Source: Rhizonema sp. PD37 (GTDB lineage Bacteria > Cyanobacteriota > Cyanobacteriia > Cyanobacteriales > Nostocaceae). From it: 54,179 nt of DNA. Below, in pieces: positions 35,767-44,018 of the stretch. The notes beneath the pieces were generated by a model. It saw only the letters and a list, made by a program, of their open reading frames with translations, had not been told where the DNA came from and did no database searches. Made by a program: the position numbers and the translations under genes. The stretch lies in the NCBI GenBank assembly GCA_029379215.1, contig JAQYWO010000020.1, positions 1-54,179 of the forward strand, given 5' to 3'. The first letter of the stretch is position 1. Each line of letters starts with the position of its first letter.

Positions 35767-38700
35767 ATGCCATCCTTTCAAGCTGAACCTGAGAATTTTG
35801 TTGAATTGCTACAAATTGTTCGAGATGGTTCGGTTTGCAGTTTGAAGTCTGGAGAATATAAGGGACCATTTACTATTGATCGCCCGATTACAATTTGCGG
35901 TACTGGTGCAGATACAGTCATTTTTGCAGTTGATGAGCCGGCTTTGGTTGTGAAAGTGCCTGGAGTCAGACTGGAAAATCTGGCGATCGCTCGAACTGTA
36001 GGAGGAGACACTGGCGAAATTGTTTTGTCTGCAACAACGGATACCTCTCCTATTTGTAAATCTGTGAAGTTAACCGGAGTTGCACCAAATGTCCAATGGG
36101 AAAGTGCAAGTTGGGATATTCCCTCAGTGTTGGACTTTGGAGAAATACCAATAAATCGTCAGGTAGAACGTTCCTGGGAACTGCAAGTAGGCGCACCTGG
36201 TAAAATTTCATCGGATGTCGATTGGCTGCTTTGTGCCGATACACATCTCTATCCGGGAATCCAGAATTTACACGTTATCATCAATTCCAAAGACATTCCA
36301 TCCGGAACAATTCTCTCTGGTTCTCTATTTTTAGAAGCAGAAGACGAAATAAGAAATATTAAGATCATCGGTATAGTTAAAGCACATCAGCCCACAGATG
36401 TCAAGGCAACTTATACTATTTCAAATAAGAAACATATAGAAGATTGGGGGTACAGATTTGTTAGCGAACGGGCGATAGATAAGTTAATTCGTGATGTAGA
36501 GAATATAAAAGAAAAACATTCTGATTGGGTGCAAAGAGACGGTATACAAGCTTTGATGTCTTATCTGATTGGTAACTCACCAGTACTTTTTTATGTACAC
36601 CGGAAGGAAGTCAATCAAAGATCTTCAGAAGAAGAAATGTGGGAACTCATAATTGCCACAGACCGAGATGATTTTGAATTACCGTCAAAGCTGAAGGAGT
36701 GGGATAAAACTTTACGTTTGTTAGCTATAGTACGTTCAGAAGATGGAGAAGGGGGCTTAAAGATATGTGATGCAGGTTTAGTAGAACTCCCTAGAGGCAG
36801 AGAAGATGGATTTTGTCTCCCCAGCTATTTAAGACTTTTACCAAATCCTCGAGTGGGAGTTTCGGCGTTAGCGCTCAAACGGATAAAAAAACTTCAATTT
36901 TGGAGCGATCGCCATATTCCTACAGAACATCAACTACAAGTTTGGAATACCTTTTTAGAAATAGAAGAACGTATTGCCAAAGCACGTCAATTTTGCATTT
37001 CCTTCCTCAGTCATAATGGCGGTGCAAATACCAAACAAGTCACTTTTGAGATTGATGTAGAATCAGCAAGTTTGGATGGATCTGCTGAAAACTATCTCGA
37101 TGAAAATGATTTTTGGCAACGCGCTAAACAGGCACGGAATGAAGATATCAGCTTATTTGATTCCGATATGCCTCCCACTCCTTTAAAAAGGGGATTGCCG
37201 AAGGTCGGGGGATGCAGATTGGGGACTATCACAGAGGTTGACTCGAAAGGTAGTAAAATTCGTCTGCGGCTAGATGTTGATTTGGTTGAGCGAATCACAC
37301 AAGGACGTTATCAACTACCCAATAAAGGATTTTTGTATTTTGAGGCAGCTGGTGATATCTACCAAATCAATCAAAAGAAAAAAGCCTTGGAAAACTTGCG
37401 ATTGGGGCGTACTCAGAATACTTATTTAAGTAAATTTTTATTCGATGCTTCTCAAGCAAGAGTCCCGCGAAAAATTATTCAACTGCAACCACAGGATTTA
37501 CTGAAACGCGATGCGAATCCCGACCAAATTGCCGCTGTAGCAGCAGTACTTTCAGCCCCCGATATGGTTCTCATTCAAGGGCCACCAGGTACAGGTAAAA
37601 CGACAGTGATTGCAGAAATTTGCTATCAAGTCGCCCTTCGAGGCGGTAAGACACTGATCGCTTCACAAGCAAATTTAGCCGTAGATAATGCCCTCAGTCG
37701 CTTAGTTCACAGTCCCGTTATCCGTGCTCTAAGAAAGGGGAAAGCTGATAAAGTTCAAGAAGAAGGACAAGCTTTTTTAGAAGATAACGTTATTAGTACG
37801 TGGCTGCAAAATACTGCTGGTGATTGTGAAAAGAGTTTATCAAAGCATCAAGAAAATGTCTCGGTTTTCCAAAAGTTATTGACGCCATCACAGCAATTTA
37901 CTACTTACTTAGAAACTGAGGAAGAGTTTCAACAGCAACAAAAGCAGCTTCAAGAGGATAAACTCAACTTAGAAGAAAACTGTAGGAAGCTTGAAACAAT
38001 CTACCAAGAAACAGACGCAAAGACTAGCGAGATTAAATCTTTGATCGCCGGGTTAGAAAATCTTCTCAATTCTGATAAGAGAGTCGATTGGGAAGCTCCC
38101 GAAGTGACAAATTTTTTACCACATCTTCAAGCATACACAAAAGGCAACGCTTTAGTAGAAGACTTTGTCGCCAATGTGCGTACAGCCATTAGTCAAACCA
38201 CCGAACTTGGTTTCGTTCGCCCTGCATATGGTGCATTTGGGCTGGCAGTTTGGCTGCAAGAGACTGTGGCTACTGAAATATCTCAATTGGGGATAGTGTT
38301 AAATGACGTTAAGGATGCAGCTACAGCCACGTCAGAAGTTGCACAAATGGTAGAAGTATTTCGTCAGAATACGGCATCTTTGAATGAAGCTAAAAAGAAT
38401 TATCAGCATATCCTTGCCAATCAGCAAAGCATACAATCACAAATCAAGCATTTAGACAATCGCCGAAGCGAACTGGATTTTATTATCAATGCCGTTAAGG
38501 AATGGAAGTCAACAGCTAATTCCCGACTATACAAAATTTTGTACGATTGTCAGCAAACAGGTCAACTTTTGAAAGATGACTTGATTGGATTACCTGCTGG
38601 ATTGTGGATGCTTGCTCGTCCGTTGAACTTACCGCTTGCACCAAACAACTATAAAGTTAATAAAATAGATCATCTGCCGAACTGGGGACAATTGAAAAAT

Positions 38701-40755
38701 GCCTTGTCCTATGAGGTGGACGGGGGTTTTGTTGATCGAAGAGGTAAACAGTTCAGTTTTAGTGAGTTTTTACACCAGACGTTGAATCAGCCTGTCATGG
38801 TGCTGTCAGCAAGCGATCGCGCTCAGTGGCGAGAAATAAGCCAACAATTTCTCAACTATCCCCAACTCAAGCCACCTCAACGGCGACCTTTGGTTGAAAA
38901 GACACAGCAATTTCTCAGTAAAATGGAACAAGTTTATGGCGCGTCATGGGAAGCGAATAACCTCGACTCCACTCTCAACCGTATTGTCCAAGAATTGCTA
39001 GAAGAATTATTGACAAATGCGCGTAAATGTGTATTACCAGTCAATAGCGAAACTAACAAACAGCTTCAGCATTTGCAAGAACAGTTAAACGAGGTTCAGA
39101 AAAAGGCAACGAATTTCCAACAGCAAATATCTGCTGCACAATATCAGGTAGAAACCGCGCAACAACAGATTGATTTGAAACTCAACCGAGTTATCGAGCT
39201 TTTACGAAAACTTCTTCTACAGCCAAACCTACCGCAACAATTACGCATTGTAGCTGAACAATATCTTGCCAATCAATCATCTATTTGGGAAAATTCTCAA
39301 CAATTTTTAGCGCAAGTAGATTTATGGCAAACTTGTGTCAGTCAGCTAGCACCTTTAATTTCTTCATTAGAACCTTTCTCAATACTCCAAATCATAAAAA
39401 ACTGTTTAGATGAACAGATCTCTACAATAAAAGCAGAAAAGGAAAAAGCTAAAAGGGAACTTCAAAAATGTCAAACAAAGCTAGCTGAAATAAATCATAC
39501 AGTGCAAACGCAAATACCAGAAAATTTAATCAAGCAACGAAATTGGTGGCAGAAAGCATGGGAAACAATACCCGATAGATTCAAGCCAGATGTTGCCTCT
39601 ACAGAATTGTTCAATTTAGAATTTTTACGCACATTCAAGATTCAGTTCGACTCTTGGCAAAAGGAATTAGGGGAAGAACAAACTTACCTCAACCGCTACC
39701 AAAACTTTGTGCAAGACTGGATTGAAAAACTCCGCAACCCATCAGCACAAGACCAAAATGAGTTAAAGCAAATCTATGTAGATAATGCTAATGTTATTGG
39801 TATTACCTGCGTACAAGCAGCAAAAGGCGATTTTTCCAAAGAATTTCCCAGCTTTGATGTTGTTATCGTGGATGAGGTAAGTAAATGCACGCCTCCAGAG
39901 TTATTGATTCCCGCGTTGAAAGGAAGAAAATTAGTCTTAGTCGGTGATCATCGACAGTTACCACCCATGCTGCGGGAAGAGACTATAGAAGATATTGCCG
40001 AACAATTGGGTAGTTCAAAAGATGATTTAAGCTTTATCAAGAACTCTCTGTTCAAAATTCAGTTTGAAGCCGCTGATGACAGAATCAAGCGAATGCTCAC
40101 AATTCAGTATCGAATGCACCCGCAAATTATGGGTGCAATTAATCAATTTTATGAACATAGGCTTAATTGTGGTATTCTCGAGCCTGATACAAAACGTGCG
40201 CACAATCTAGCAGGTGAGATTATTCAAGAAAATCAGCATCTCCTTTGGGTGAAAACACCTGTTGCACAAGGTTTTGCTGAGGAAAAAGAGGGAACGTCGC
40301 GTTGTAATCCACGAGAAGTTGATGCGATTGAGCGTTTGTGCGAACAAATAGAAGCAGCGTGGCTTCCTCAGGTAGCTCAGGGGCAACCTAAGAAAGAAAT
40401 AGGAATTATTACGTTTTACGGTGCTCAATTAAGATCGATTAAGGACAGAATTGAGTGTGACAAATTTCCTTCTTTAAATATTCGTACTGGTACCGTTGAT
40501 ATATTTCAAGGCATGGAACGCCCTGTAATTATTGTCAGTACTGTTTGTAATAATAGCAGAGGAGATATCGGGTTTGCCAAAGAACCAGAGCGAGTGAATG
40601 TGGCATTTTCTCGCGCCCAGGAATTACTTGTTGTTGTCGGGTGTCACGATTTGTTTACACAACAATCTGGCAAAGTAGGAAGTATGTACCAGGAAGTTTC
40701 AAAGGTGGTGCGTCGCTATGGAGGATTTGTTGATGTTTCTAGTGTTCTGTGTTAG
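35767..40755 (+). CDS. Very large SF1 (Upf1/Dna2-like) helicase with unusual N-terminus
   Basis: A 1662-aa protein. The helicase core is split. Walker A ([14 protein letters not shown], Gly-605 to Thr-612) is followed by motif Ia (TLIASQANLAVDNAL). A long predicted coiled-coil insertion (about 680-1330) comes next, then motif II (IVDEVSKCTPPEL, Asp-1369), motif III (GDHRQLPPM from Gly-1393) and motifs IV-VI (IQYRMHP, GTVDIFQGMERPVIIVSTV, RVNVAFSRAQELLVVVG). This is the Upf1-like SF1B order. Residues 1-130 look like a short beta-helix/Ig-like region ('SLKSGEYKGPFTIDRPITIC') and 131-215 another beta-sandwich. No nuclease motif is obvious. It could act on RNA or DNA; a defence role is possible but unproven. 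Confidence 0.82.
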   Translation: MPSFQAEPENFVELLQIVRDGSVCSLKSGEYKGPFTIDRPITICGTGADTVIFAVDEPALVVKVPGVRLENLAIARTVGGDTGEIVLSATTDTSPICKSVKLTGVAPNVQWESASWDIPSVLDFGEIPINRQVERSWELQVGAPGKISSDVDWLLCADTHLYPGIQNLHVIINSKDIPSGTILSGSLFLEAEDEIRNIKIIGIVKAHQPTDVKATYTISNKKHIEDWGYRFVSERAIDKLIRDVENIKEKHSDWVQRDGIQALMSYLIGNSPVLFYVHRKEVNQRSSEEEMWELIIATDRDDFELPSKLKEWDKTLRLLAIVRSEDGEGGLKICDAGLVELPRGREDGFCLPSYLRLLPNPRVGVSALALKRIKKLQFWSDRHIPTEHQLQVWNTFLEIEERIAKARQFCISFLSHNGGANTKQVTFEIDVESASLDGSAENYLDENDFWQRAKQARNEDISLFDSDMPPTPLKRGLPKVGGCRLGTITEVDSKGSKIRLRLDVDLVERITQGRYQLPNKGFLYFEAAGDIYQINQKKKALENLRLGRTQNTYLSKFLFDASQARVPRKIIQLQPQDLLKRDANPDQIAAVAAVLSAPDMVLIQGPPGTGKTTVIAEICYQVALRGGKTLIASQANLAVDNALSRLVHSPVIRALRKGKADKVQEEGQAFLEDNVISTWLQNTAGDCEKSLSKHQENVSVFQKLLTPSQQFTTYLETEEEFQQQQKQLQEDKLNLEENCRKLETIYQETDAKTSEIKSLIAGLENLLNSDKRVDWEAPEVTNFLPHLQAYTKGNALVEDFVANVRTAISQTTELGFVRPAYGAFGLAVWLQETVATEISQLGIVLNDVKDAATATSEVAQMVEVFRQNTASLNEAKKNYQHILANQQSIQSQIKHLDNRRSELDFIINAVKEWKSTANSRLYKILYDCQQTGQLLKDDLIGLPAGLWMLARPLNLPLAPNNYKVNKIDHLPNWGQLKNALSYEVDGGFVDRRGKQFSFSEFLHQTLNQPVMVLSASDRAQWREISQQFLNYPQLKPPQRRPLVEKTQQFLSKMEQVYGASWEANNLDSTLNRIVQELLEELLTNARKCVLPVNSETNKQLQHLQEQLNEVQKKATNFQQQISAAQYQVETAQQQIDLKLNRVIELLRKLLLQPNLPQQLRIVAEQYLANQSSIWENSQQFLAQVDLWQTCVSQLAPLISSLEPFSILQIIKNCLDEQISTIKAEKEKAKRELQKCQTKLAEINHTVQTQIPENLIKQRNWWQKAWETIPDRFKPDVASTELFNLEFLRTFKIQFDSWQKELGEEQTYLNRYQNFVQDWIEKLRNPSAQDQNELKQIYVDNANVIGITCVQAAKGDFSKEFPSFDVVIVDEVSKCTPPELLIPALKGRKLVLVGDHRQLPPMLREETIEDIAEQLGSSKDDLSFIKNSLFKIQFEAADDRIKRMLTIQYRMHPQIMGAINQFYEHRLNCGILEPDTKRAHNLAGEIIQENQHLLWVKTPVAQGFAEEKEGTSRCNPREVDAIERLCEQIEAAWLPQVAQGQPKKEIGIITFYGAQLRSIKDRIECDKFPSLNIRTGTVDIFQGMERPVIIVSTVCNNSRGDIGFAKEPERVNVAFSRAQELLVVVGCHDLFTQQSGKVGSMYQEVSKVVRRYGGFVDVSSVLC

Positions 40756-40841
40756 GCGATCGCGCTAATACTATCAGCTACACTCAATCAAAAGTTTGTG
40801 GAGAACTTGTTTTATCTGTTTCTCTAACTGCTCATTTTTGG

Positions 40842-40976
40842 TCAACCAAACACCTGAGCAACAGTTAATTCCAAGTCTATCCCGGCTAACACTGGCAAAC
40901 GCTCATCATCCTGCAAAAGTTCTAGTAGCTTGAGAAACTCCTCTAGGGTGAGGGATTGGCTAATTACCGTAGACAT
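40842..40976 (-). CDS. Small hypothetical protein, perhaps a gene fragment
   Basis: A 44-aa frame, MSTVISQSLTLEEFLKLLEL and then LQDDERLPVLAGIDLELTVAQVFG. A GGAG lies just before the ATG. The beginning recalls the N-terminus of Uma2-type endonucleases (TLEEFLKLP), but nothing of the catalytic domain follows. It may be a truncated relic or a real small protein. Confidence 0.35.
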   Translation of the reverse strand: MSTVISQSLTLEEFLKLLELLQDDERLPVLAGIDLELTVAQVFG

Positions 40977-41160
40977 GGCTCCTGAAGTAAAGCAAACGGG
41001 ATATGTTTTTAGTGCTCCTGAAAGTTGGAAGTTTACGGACGTTTTATAACTTCTTTTTAATTTCCTTAACAGAATTGTATTGAGCAGTACTTTACTCTCA
41101 AAAACTGTTTTTACTTCTGGCTACCGCCACAACTGCTTGCACACCAGTAGTTTTAGTTAG

Positions 41161-41194
41161 AAACTGGCTGTTCTCAAGGCTAGCCAGTTTTTAA
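41161..41194 (+). terminator. Hairpin with T-run
   Basis: AAACTGGCT (41161-41169) pairs with AGCCAGTTT (41182-41190), followed by more T. It could end a plus-strand transcript from the helicase region, and lies at the 3' end of the minus-strand hypothetical gene. Confidence 0.6.
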
Positions 41195-41487
41195 CATGCT
41201 TGTTGGCGTTTAATTTCTTGTCTCAATACTTCACATCGTTTTATAGCTTCTCGTGCCTGTTGTCTGAATTGTTTAGCAAGTTCTTTGTTTTCTTCATACA
41301 CTTCAGATGCTTTTAGTCTAAGCTCAACAGCTTGCTTACTGAGTTCTTGAATCTGGTTGCGATCGCCCAAGTGCTGACAAGTCAGTTTGCCAACAGATAT
41401 AGCTATCCTCCGCTTTTTTGTGAAAATTGAAGACTCAGGTTTACGCTTTCCATGTGCGATCGCAATAATCCGGCGGAAACTCCTCAA
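41191..41487 (-). CDS. Coiled-coil hypothetical protein
   Basis: An open frame of up to 98 aa from a TTG at 41487. The second half, from about residue 43 (DRNQIQELSKQAVELRLKAS through EENKELAKQFRQQAREAIKR), is a regular amphipathic coiled coil and looks protein-like. The first 35 residues are basic and less convincing, so the true start may be downstream. No family recognised. It could be a small structural or regulatory protein, or the end of a decayed longer gene. Confidence 0.4.
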   Translation of the reverse strand: MRSFRRIIAIAHGKRKPESSIFTKKRRIAISVGKLTCQHLGDRNQIQELSKQAVELRLKASEVYEENKELAKQFRQQAREAIKRCEVLRQEIKRQQAC

Positions 41488-41536
41488 GCTCTACGTAAAA
41501 AATTAGGTAGGGAAAACGTTGAGTAACACATTTCTC

Positions 41537-42334
41537 CTATACAGGAGGCTTTATACCGTATGTTACTTGGTCAATCCAGCCTATATATTCTGTTTTCACG
41601 GATTCAAATCCAGCTTTTCTCATCCAAACATCGACGCTCTCTGCTGCATAAGCTTTTGAATATGGCTCATTGAAGATTTTTATTAGCCATTGAGCATGGC
41701 GGAGCCTTTTTTGATTCCCATCTAGAATAATCAATTGTCCTCCTGATTTAATTAAGCGAAAACACTCTTGCAAAACTAACTGGGAAATTTCGACTGGTGT
41801 TTCGTGAAACAAAAAGGAAACTGTCACTAAATCAAAATCAGCTTCTTCTAAATCAGTAGCCTCTGCTAACCCATGCACCCACTGTATGTTAAAATCTGCA
41901 AGCTGTGCTTTGTAGTCTGCAACTACGAGCATAGAAGGAGATAAATCCAATCCAATGACTACCGACTGTTCAAAAGCTTTCTTTAATAGCAACGTTGTAG
42001 AACCTGTACCGCATCCAAGATCGAGAATTTTTTTTGGCTGACAATTAATTGCAGCAATTAATTGCTTACGAATCCAAGCTTCATTGGGTGGTGAAGCATA
42101 TGCGGCCACTATATCGTAAGTCATAGCCGCGATAGAATTAAGATAGCCACCTTTAATAGAGTGAAAATTCTGACTGCTATAATAGTATGGATAAATTAAG
42201 TCTGCTCGTCGGAAGCGATCGCTCTGGTGCTGCCAATCGATAGTTTCATAGAACCCCAGTTTGTCTTTTCCTATTAGAAGGTAAAGTATCGACCTTAATA
42301 ATGTTTCCCCAATCAGTTTCTGATTTAGTAACAC
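41537..42334 (-). CDS. Class I SAM-dependent methyltransferase
   Basis: A 265-aa protein with a central Rossmann-type methyltransferase domain: motif I ILDLGCGTGSTTLLL, an acidic post-I (IGLDLSPSML), then 'ADFDLVTVSFLFHETP' (motif II) and a motif III region LQECFRLIKSGGQLIILDG. An N-terminal extension of about 100 residues (GKDKLGFYETIDW...) precedes it. It resembles UbiE/small-molecule methyltransferases of cyanobacteria. The substrate is unknown. It is intact, unlike the methyltransferase remnant at 25.4 kb. Confidence 0.85.
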   Translation of the reverse strand: MLLNQKLIGETLLRSILYLLIGKDKLGFYETIDWQHQSDRFRRADLIYPYYYSSQNFHSIKGGYLNSIAAMTYDIVAAYASPPNEAWIRKQLIAAINCQPKKILDLGCGTGSTTLLLKKAFEQSVVIGLDLSPSMLVVADYKAQLADFNIQWVHGLAEATDLEEADFDLVTVSFLFHETPVEISQLVLQECFRLIKSGGQLIILDGNQKRLRHAQWLIKIFNEPYSKAYAAESVDVWMRKAGFESVKTEYIGWIDQVTYGIKPPV

Positions 42335-42538
42335 AGAATCCTCTAACTATTACTTAATATTTATTAATAGAGAGTCAGTAACGCTTTCTTTAAAAAAGAC
42401 TTATTTACAGTTTCTTTGTTACAATTCTTATGAATAAGAATTGTTGACTTAGCAAACAAAATGCTGAAAATCCGCTTTATACAATTCACTATATAACATG
42501 ATTAGGAATAGTTTGACATTAAATTTTCGGTACAGTGT

Positions 42539-42919
42539 ATGAATTTAAACTATATAAATAAAAAGTTTTTCCCTCCGCTCAAAATGCTGTCTATATTTCT
42601 CATAACAGGTGCGATTGGATTAGAAATTTGGAATATTTATGCAGTTATAAATGAGATTATAGTACCAAGAAGCCTTCAGCCAATCTTTTGGATCGAGCGT
42701 TTTGCCGTCATAACTCATTTAATAGAGGGATTGATAGCATCTTTTTTTGCACATTCAAAAAAAAAGATACCAATAATATATGGCGTTTATACTTTTTTTG
42801 TAGGCACAATTGGGCTATTAGAACTTTTTGACGACAGTGGAGTTTCTGAAGAAAGATACCTCGTTAGCTCTGAAGATGTGGCTTCTGAACTACAAGAACA
42901 GTCTCCTGATGACAATTAA
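42539..42919 (+). CDS. Small polytopic membrane protein
   Basis: A 126-aa protein with three predicted membrane helices: about residues 15-37, 51-71 and 79-97. A C-terminal acidic tail (FDDSGVSEERYLVSSEDVAS) is cytoplasmic or periplasmic. It has conserved-looking aromatic spots (IGLEIWNIYAV, ERFAVITHLIEG). I do not recognise a family; function unknown. It begins at an ATG preceded by GTACAGTGT, with no classic ribosome site. Confidence 0.6.
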   Translation: MNLNYINKKFFPPLKMLSIFLITGAIGLEIWNIYAVINEIIVPRSLQPIFWIERFAVITHLIEGLIASFFAHSKKKIPIIYGVYTFFVGTIGLLELFDDSGVSEERYLVSSEDVASELQEQSPDDN

Positions 42920-42925
42920 TTAAGG

Positions 42926-43168
42926 TCAAAAAGAAAGGCAGAGGGCAGAAGGTATTATAAAATATAATGGTGGCTTGAAACCCCATTGATTGAAGACTAC
43001 CAATCTCCCGTATGGTGGGGCGCAGAGCTGCGAAGCTCGCTCTTGAGTTGCTTCCCCCGGCAGACTTCGCGCGAAGCTCTGGGGAAAAGCTCGCCGTTCG
43101 TCGATAAGTAATAATTCTGCATCAAGTTCAATCGCTAAAGCTAATGCTTCACATTCACCTTCGTCCAA
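42926..43168 (-). pseudogene. Truncated PIN/DUF3368-type toxin fragment
   Basis: The first 26 residues, LDEGECEALALAIELDAELL and then LIDERR, are the C-terminal motif of DUF3368/PIN-domain proteins (acidic pair in a helix and a catalytic Asp in LLIDE). The part before, which should hold the first Asp of the active site, is absent. After LLIDERR the frame runs into a GC-rich palindromic repeat (about 42985-43090), so the gene is both truncated and interrupted. It cannot be a working nuclease. Confidence 0.65.
42985..43090. repeat. GC-rich palindromic repeat inserted in a PIN-type gene remnant
   Basis: The stretch carries GAGCTGCGAAGCTC, then ACTTCGCGCGAAGCTCT-type palindromes and CCCCGG/GGGG pieces. 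It has the look of the dispersed repeats also seen at the window's end. It follows directly the surviving PIN motif. Confidence 0.6.
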
Positions 43169-43332
43169 TTGTTATCCTGAAAGAACCGTGATTAGGGAGC
43201 GGTTTTTTACGCGTCGTACCTCAATCCAATCAAATCTCAGTTGTCAGGGCTCCAAGCCAGTTTATGTGGACTTATTTTGTAGTATCTTGCGATATCCGTG
43301 ATATAAAAAAAATGTAATGTGCAGCTTTAATT

Positions 43333-43962
43333 ATGTCAATTCTTGACTCCACTCAAAGTTATACTTTCAGCAGATACTTTGAGCTTGGCTTTGAAGCTAG
43401 CGAACTCGCTCAAGAATTTGGATATAGTTTAACTCGAAAAACGCTCAAATTACCCCAGTTTCCTGATGAACTTGATCGCTTGGGAGAATTACGCGATCGC
43501 ATAGAGGAAGTCTTACCATTTGTACCGTTAACTAACGAACTCGCAAGAAGAGAAATTCTCATATCGCGGGTGGTGACGGAGTTAATTCATTATACACAGG
43601 CAGAATTAAGAATTGAATATAGTTTAAAGGTTTCTAATTTGCTTCAAGGAAATTTAGATTATTTACTGCGTTTAAATTCCGTCAATCAACTATTAGTAAT
43701 AGAAGCAAAATACGAGAACTTAACGCGAGGTTTTACGCAATTAGTTGCTGAATTGGTGGCACTCGATCAGTGGGAGAAGACAACTACAGTTGAGCAACAG
43801 CCAATTTTGATTGGCGTTGTTTCTACAGGTACAATATGGCAATTCGGTAGACTCGACCGTAACACTAAGCATTTTGAACAGGGGATTAATAGCTATCGTG
43901 TTCCTGAAGATTTGGAGCAAGTCATGCGAATTTTAGTAGCAGCTTTGAAAGGAAATAATTAG
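43333..43962 (+). CDS. PD-(D/E)XK-type hypothetical protein
   Basis: A 209-aa soluble protein with a restriction-endonuclease-like core. Asp-109 in GNLDYLL and Glu-124-Ala-Lys-126 in LLVIEAKYEN form the D-x(n)-E-x-K signature, and Glu-83 may contribute. The following helix 'LTRGFTQLVAELVALDQWEK' is typical of such folds. Similar proteins occur singly in cyanobacteria and may be nucleases of unknown target. There is no modification enzyme nearby, so a restriction-modification role is unlikely. A strong shared terminator follows. Confidence 0.7.
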   Translation: MSILDSTQSYTFSRYFELGFEASELAQEFGYSLTRKTLKLPQFPDELDRLGELRDRIEEVLPFVPLTNELARREILISRVVTELIHYTQAELRIEYSLKVSNLLQGNLDYLLRLNSVNQLLVIEAKYENLTRGFTQLVAELVALDQWEKTTTVEQQPILIGVVSTGTIWQFGRLDRNTKHFEQGINSYRVPEDLEQVMRILVAALKGNN

Positions 43963-43969
43963 AAAAACA

Positions 43970-44003
43970 AGATCCCCGACAACTCTTACGAAGTCGGGGA
44001 TCT
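43970..44003. terminator. Bidirectional terminator of the CCCCGAC hairpin family
   Basis: AGATCCCCGAC (43970-43980) and GTCGGGGATCT (43993-44003) form a perfect 11-bp stem between two convergent genes. The same core is found at 49190-49223, so it belongs to a repeat family. Confidence 0.85.
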
Positions 44004-44018
44004 ATATCTTCAAATTGC

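Noticed and set aside
40756..41190. Search for an operon partner (nuclease or methylase) of the large helicase
   Set aside because: Only a 44-aa minus-strand frame and a terminator-like hairpin are present, so no partner gene can be claimed.
41449..41525. Plus-strand 24-aa frame ending ALRKKLGRENVE
   Set aside because: Too short, lies opposite another possible frame, and has no ribosome site or family resemblance I can support.
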